Source of the DNA: Nitrospinota bacterium
GTDB lineage: Bacteria > Tectomicrobia > Entotheonellia > J063
Assembly (NCBI GenBank): GCA_003696125.1
Contig: RFHZ01000034.1
Coordinates: forward strand, 1-7,271
Length of the DNA: 7,271 nucleotides
Reading direction: 5' to 3'
In this document: positions 5,604 to 7,271 of the stretch, piece by piece
Layout of the letters: the number at the start of each line of letters is the position of its first letter
Position numbering within the stretch: the stretch's first letter is position 1
The notes under the pieces: generated by a model
The model's database searches: none
The model's input: only the letters and a program-made list of their open reading frames with translations
Told to the model about the DNA's origin: nothing
Program-made: the position numbers and the translations under genes

Positions 5604-7019
5604 ATGCTTTCACCTCGACAGCGGGCAACGACACTGGCGTACGCGGCACCGGAGGAGATGTGTTTCGGTTTTGCTCCTCATCCGGTGCGGTGTGGGCATG
5701 ACCTCCTCATCGGAGGGGGGACCGTCCTCCCTGAAGTGAACTTTACCCTCCCCCCGGTCTCCCTGGATGAGCAGAGCTTTCCTGAGGTGCGGCAACTCTT
5801 CCAGACGATGGCTACTCGTATCTTACAACGAGCACTCCGTCTCAACCAGCCTTCCCTGGTCTTAGAATTCGAGCACCTGTACGAATTCACCGATCGACCT
5901 GCCTGGGGTGCCCTGATCACCGCCGACCTGCGCAAGATCCTGGACGACTTCTACCAGCGGTACGGGCTGCAAACGGCCCTGCGGGTTACCGTGGCCGATA
6001 TCCGCGAGCAGGAGCGTCCACCTCGTATGCGGACAGGTGCGCAACTCGTTCAGATGCTGCAAGCTTTTGAACAGTGTGCAGATGCCGGTGCAGATATCCT
6101 CTCCATCGAGAGTACCGGTGGCAAGGAGCTCTTTGATCAGGCCTTACTGCTAGGGGATATCGAGGCGGTGGTGTTTGCCATGGGTGTGCTGGCCTGCCGG
6201 GACATGGAGTTTTTGTGGAGACACATCGTAGACATCGCCAGACGCTACGACCGGATACCGGGAGGAGATACGGACTGTGCGCATGCGAATACGGCCATGC
6301 ACCTGGCCCATCAGGGGATGATGCCCAAGGTGCTGGCCGCCTTGATCCGTCTTTTAGGGAGTGTACGTTCCCTGGTCGCCTGTGAAATGGGGGCCACAGG
6401 TCCCCTGAAGGATTGTGGCTATGAAAACCCGATCATCAAAGCAATCATGGGGGTTCCCATCAGCATGGAGGGGAAGGGCAGTGCATGTGCCCACTCCTCT
6501 CCACTCGGTAACATCACGGCGGCTGTCTGCGATCTCTGGAGCAACGAATCTGTCCAGGATGTGCGTCTCCTGGGCGGTTTTGCCCCGGAGGTCTTTACCG
6601 AGATTCTCATCTACGATTGCCGCCTGATGAATGCCGCCCTCCGTCAGGGGACTGCACCCGGCCTGCGCGATCTCTTCTGTCAGGCTGATCGAGCAGAAGA
6701 CCCGCAATCCTGGATGATGGATCTCCCTATCCTCTATGCCACAGCCCAGCGTATCGTGGAAGTACCCGGGGAGCAGGGGAGGAACACTGCCGAGATAGAC
6801 TACCAGCGTACACGGGCCGTGGCCCACTACGCCTGCACCATCCTCAGCGAGGCCAGCAGAGCACAGGCGTTCTCCCTCTCTCCCAAGGAGGAGCGATGGC
6901 TGGAACGATTGACTCGTACCATCGAGACGTTACCCGAGTCGGGGGAAGAACTACGGATGCGTGTCGAGTCGCACTATCCGTCCCTCTTCCTCCCGGCAGA
7001 GTATGGATTAACGAACTAG
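5604..7019 (+). CDS. mtaB: MtaB-like methanol:corrinoid methyltransferase (methanol-cobalamin methyltransferase B subunit)
   Basis: MtaB takes the methyl group from methanol and puts it on the Co(I) corrinoid of its partner MtaC, releasing water. This is the entry step of methanol use in methylotrophic methanogens and some acetogens. The whole 471-residue protein follows the Methanosarcina MtaB pattern as I recall it: LAYAAPEEMCFG and GGGTVLPEVNF near the N-terminus, then LSIESTGGKELFD, GGDTDCAHANTAM, GPLKDCGYEN, MEGKGSACAHSSPLGN and DLWSNESV. The three zinc ligands known in M. barkeri (Glu164, Cys220, Cys269) correspond to Glu169, Cys225 and Cys271, all kept, so it should be catalytically able. 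The length is close to the archaeal enzyme (about 460). GAGAGGAG about 10 nt upstream is a good ribosome binding site for the ATG at 5604. No mtaC or mtaA gene is adjacent, which is unusual. A related corrinoid methyltransferase with another small methyl donor remains possible. Confidence 0.9.
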   Translation: MLSPRQRATTLAYAAPEEMCFGFAPHPVRCGHDLLIGGGTVLPEVNFTLPPVSLDEQSFPEVRQLFQTMATRILQRALRLNQPSLVLEFEHLYEFTDRPAWGALITADLRKILDDFYQRYGLQTALRVTVADIREQERPPRMRTGAQLVQMLQAFEQCADAGADILSIESTGGKELFDQALLLGDIEAVVFAMGVLACRDMEFLWRHIVDIARRYDRIPGGDTDCAHANTAMHLAHQGMMPKVLAALIRLLGSVRSLVACEMGATGPLKDCGYENPIIKAIMGVPISMEGKGSACAHSSPLGNITAAVCDLWSNESVQDVRLLGGFAPEVFTEILIYDCRLMNAALRQGTAPGLRDLFCQADRAEDPQSWMMDLPILYATAQRIVEVPGEQGRNTAEIDYQRTRAVAHYACTILSEASRAQAFSLSPKEERWLERLTRTIETLPESGEELRMRVESHYPSLFLPAEYGLTN

Positions 7020-7037
7020 AGAAAGAGCTAAGCCGAT

Positions 7038-7271
7038 ATGCAACTCTCCTTTGATGACGGCACCCTGCTCCTCAAAGGCGCTACTCGCCAGCAGCATCTG
7101 CCACCACAGTTCCGGTGGGACGAACGGGTCGATGCCTGGCGGGCCCTTGCCTGCCACTATCGTGCCATTCGTGACTACTTCCTCCGGCAGGGAATCCCTG
7201 TAACGAACAGGGTGCCTCGCTATCATCACCTGCGGCTGTCGTCCCTGCGCCGCACCCAACAGCCCCTTCCC
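7038..7271 (+). CDS. XPB/SSL2-type DEAD/DEAH-box helicase, N-terminal fragment (runs off the right edge)
   Basis: An ATG at 7038, 18 nt after the mtaB stop, opens a frame of 78 codons that is still open at the window edge. The start (MQLSFDDGTLLLKG, then FRWDERVDAWRALACHYRAI and LRQGIPV) resembles the small N-terminal damage-recognition-like domain found before the helicase core in bacterial XPB/SSL2-type superfamily 2 helicases, whose core unwinds or translocates on DNA. The Walker A and DEAH motifs would lie beyond the window, so the call rests on this short domain only. The ribosome binding site is weak (AAAGAG at 7022-7027). The short gap suggests transcription together with mtaB, although no metabolic link is apparent. 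Confidence 0.65.
   Translation, partial: MQLSFDDGTLLLKGATRQQHLPPQFRWDERVDAWRALACHYRAIRDYFLRQGIPVTNRVPRYHHLRLSSLRRTQQPLP

Noticed and set aside
6354-6827. Minus-strand open frame of 157 codons
   Set aside because: It is antisense to mtaB, whose conserved zinc-ligand motifs lie in this stretch on the plus strand.
1-7271. tRNA, rRNA, CRISPR arrays, insertion sequences and phage genes
   Set aside because: I saw no cloverleaf-like sequence, spaced direct repeats, transposase motifs or terminal inverted repeats anywhere in the window.

Overview
The window is a bacterial chromosome segment of moderately high GC content. It is gene-dense and has no visible mobile elements, RNA genes or CRISPR. Ribosomal protein bS21 together with MutS2 shows that it is bacterial. 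A bacterial MtaB-type methanol:corrinoid methyltransferase and an XPB-like helicase point to an anaerobic or metabolically versatile non-model lineage. I cannot name the phylum from sequence reading alone.

Layout: the left 4.4 kb is read from the minus strand and the right 2.7 kb from the plus strand, diverging from a roughly 300-bp control region at about 4314-4626. On the minus strand, from right to left, lie a 14-helix DHA2-type drug efflux transporter (2754-4313), rpsU (2336-2533) with a clear sigma-70 promoter and a long purine-rich leader, and mutS2. mutS2 runs off the left edge after its first 729 residues, just as the Smr domain begins. A terminator-like hairpin sits between rpsU and mutS2. 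On the plus strand lie a serine alpha/beta-hydrolase (4627-5550) behind a near-consensus promoter, mtaB (5604-7019) with all three zinc ligands present, and the first 78 codons of an XPB/SSL2-type helicase (7038 to the right edge).

How the genes may work together: rpsU and mutS2 are both tied to the ribosome, since MutS2 acts on collided ribosomes in Bacillus subtilis. The hydrolase and mtaB are close and co-directional. An attractive but unproven idea is that the hydrolase frees methanol from a methyl ester and MtaB moves its methyl group onto a corrinoid protein. No corrinoid protein (MtaC) or second methyltransferase (MtaA) gene is visible, so MtaB must find its partner elsewhere. The transporter and the helicase have no obvious functional link to their neighbours.
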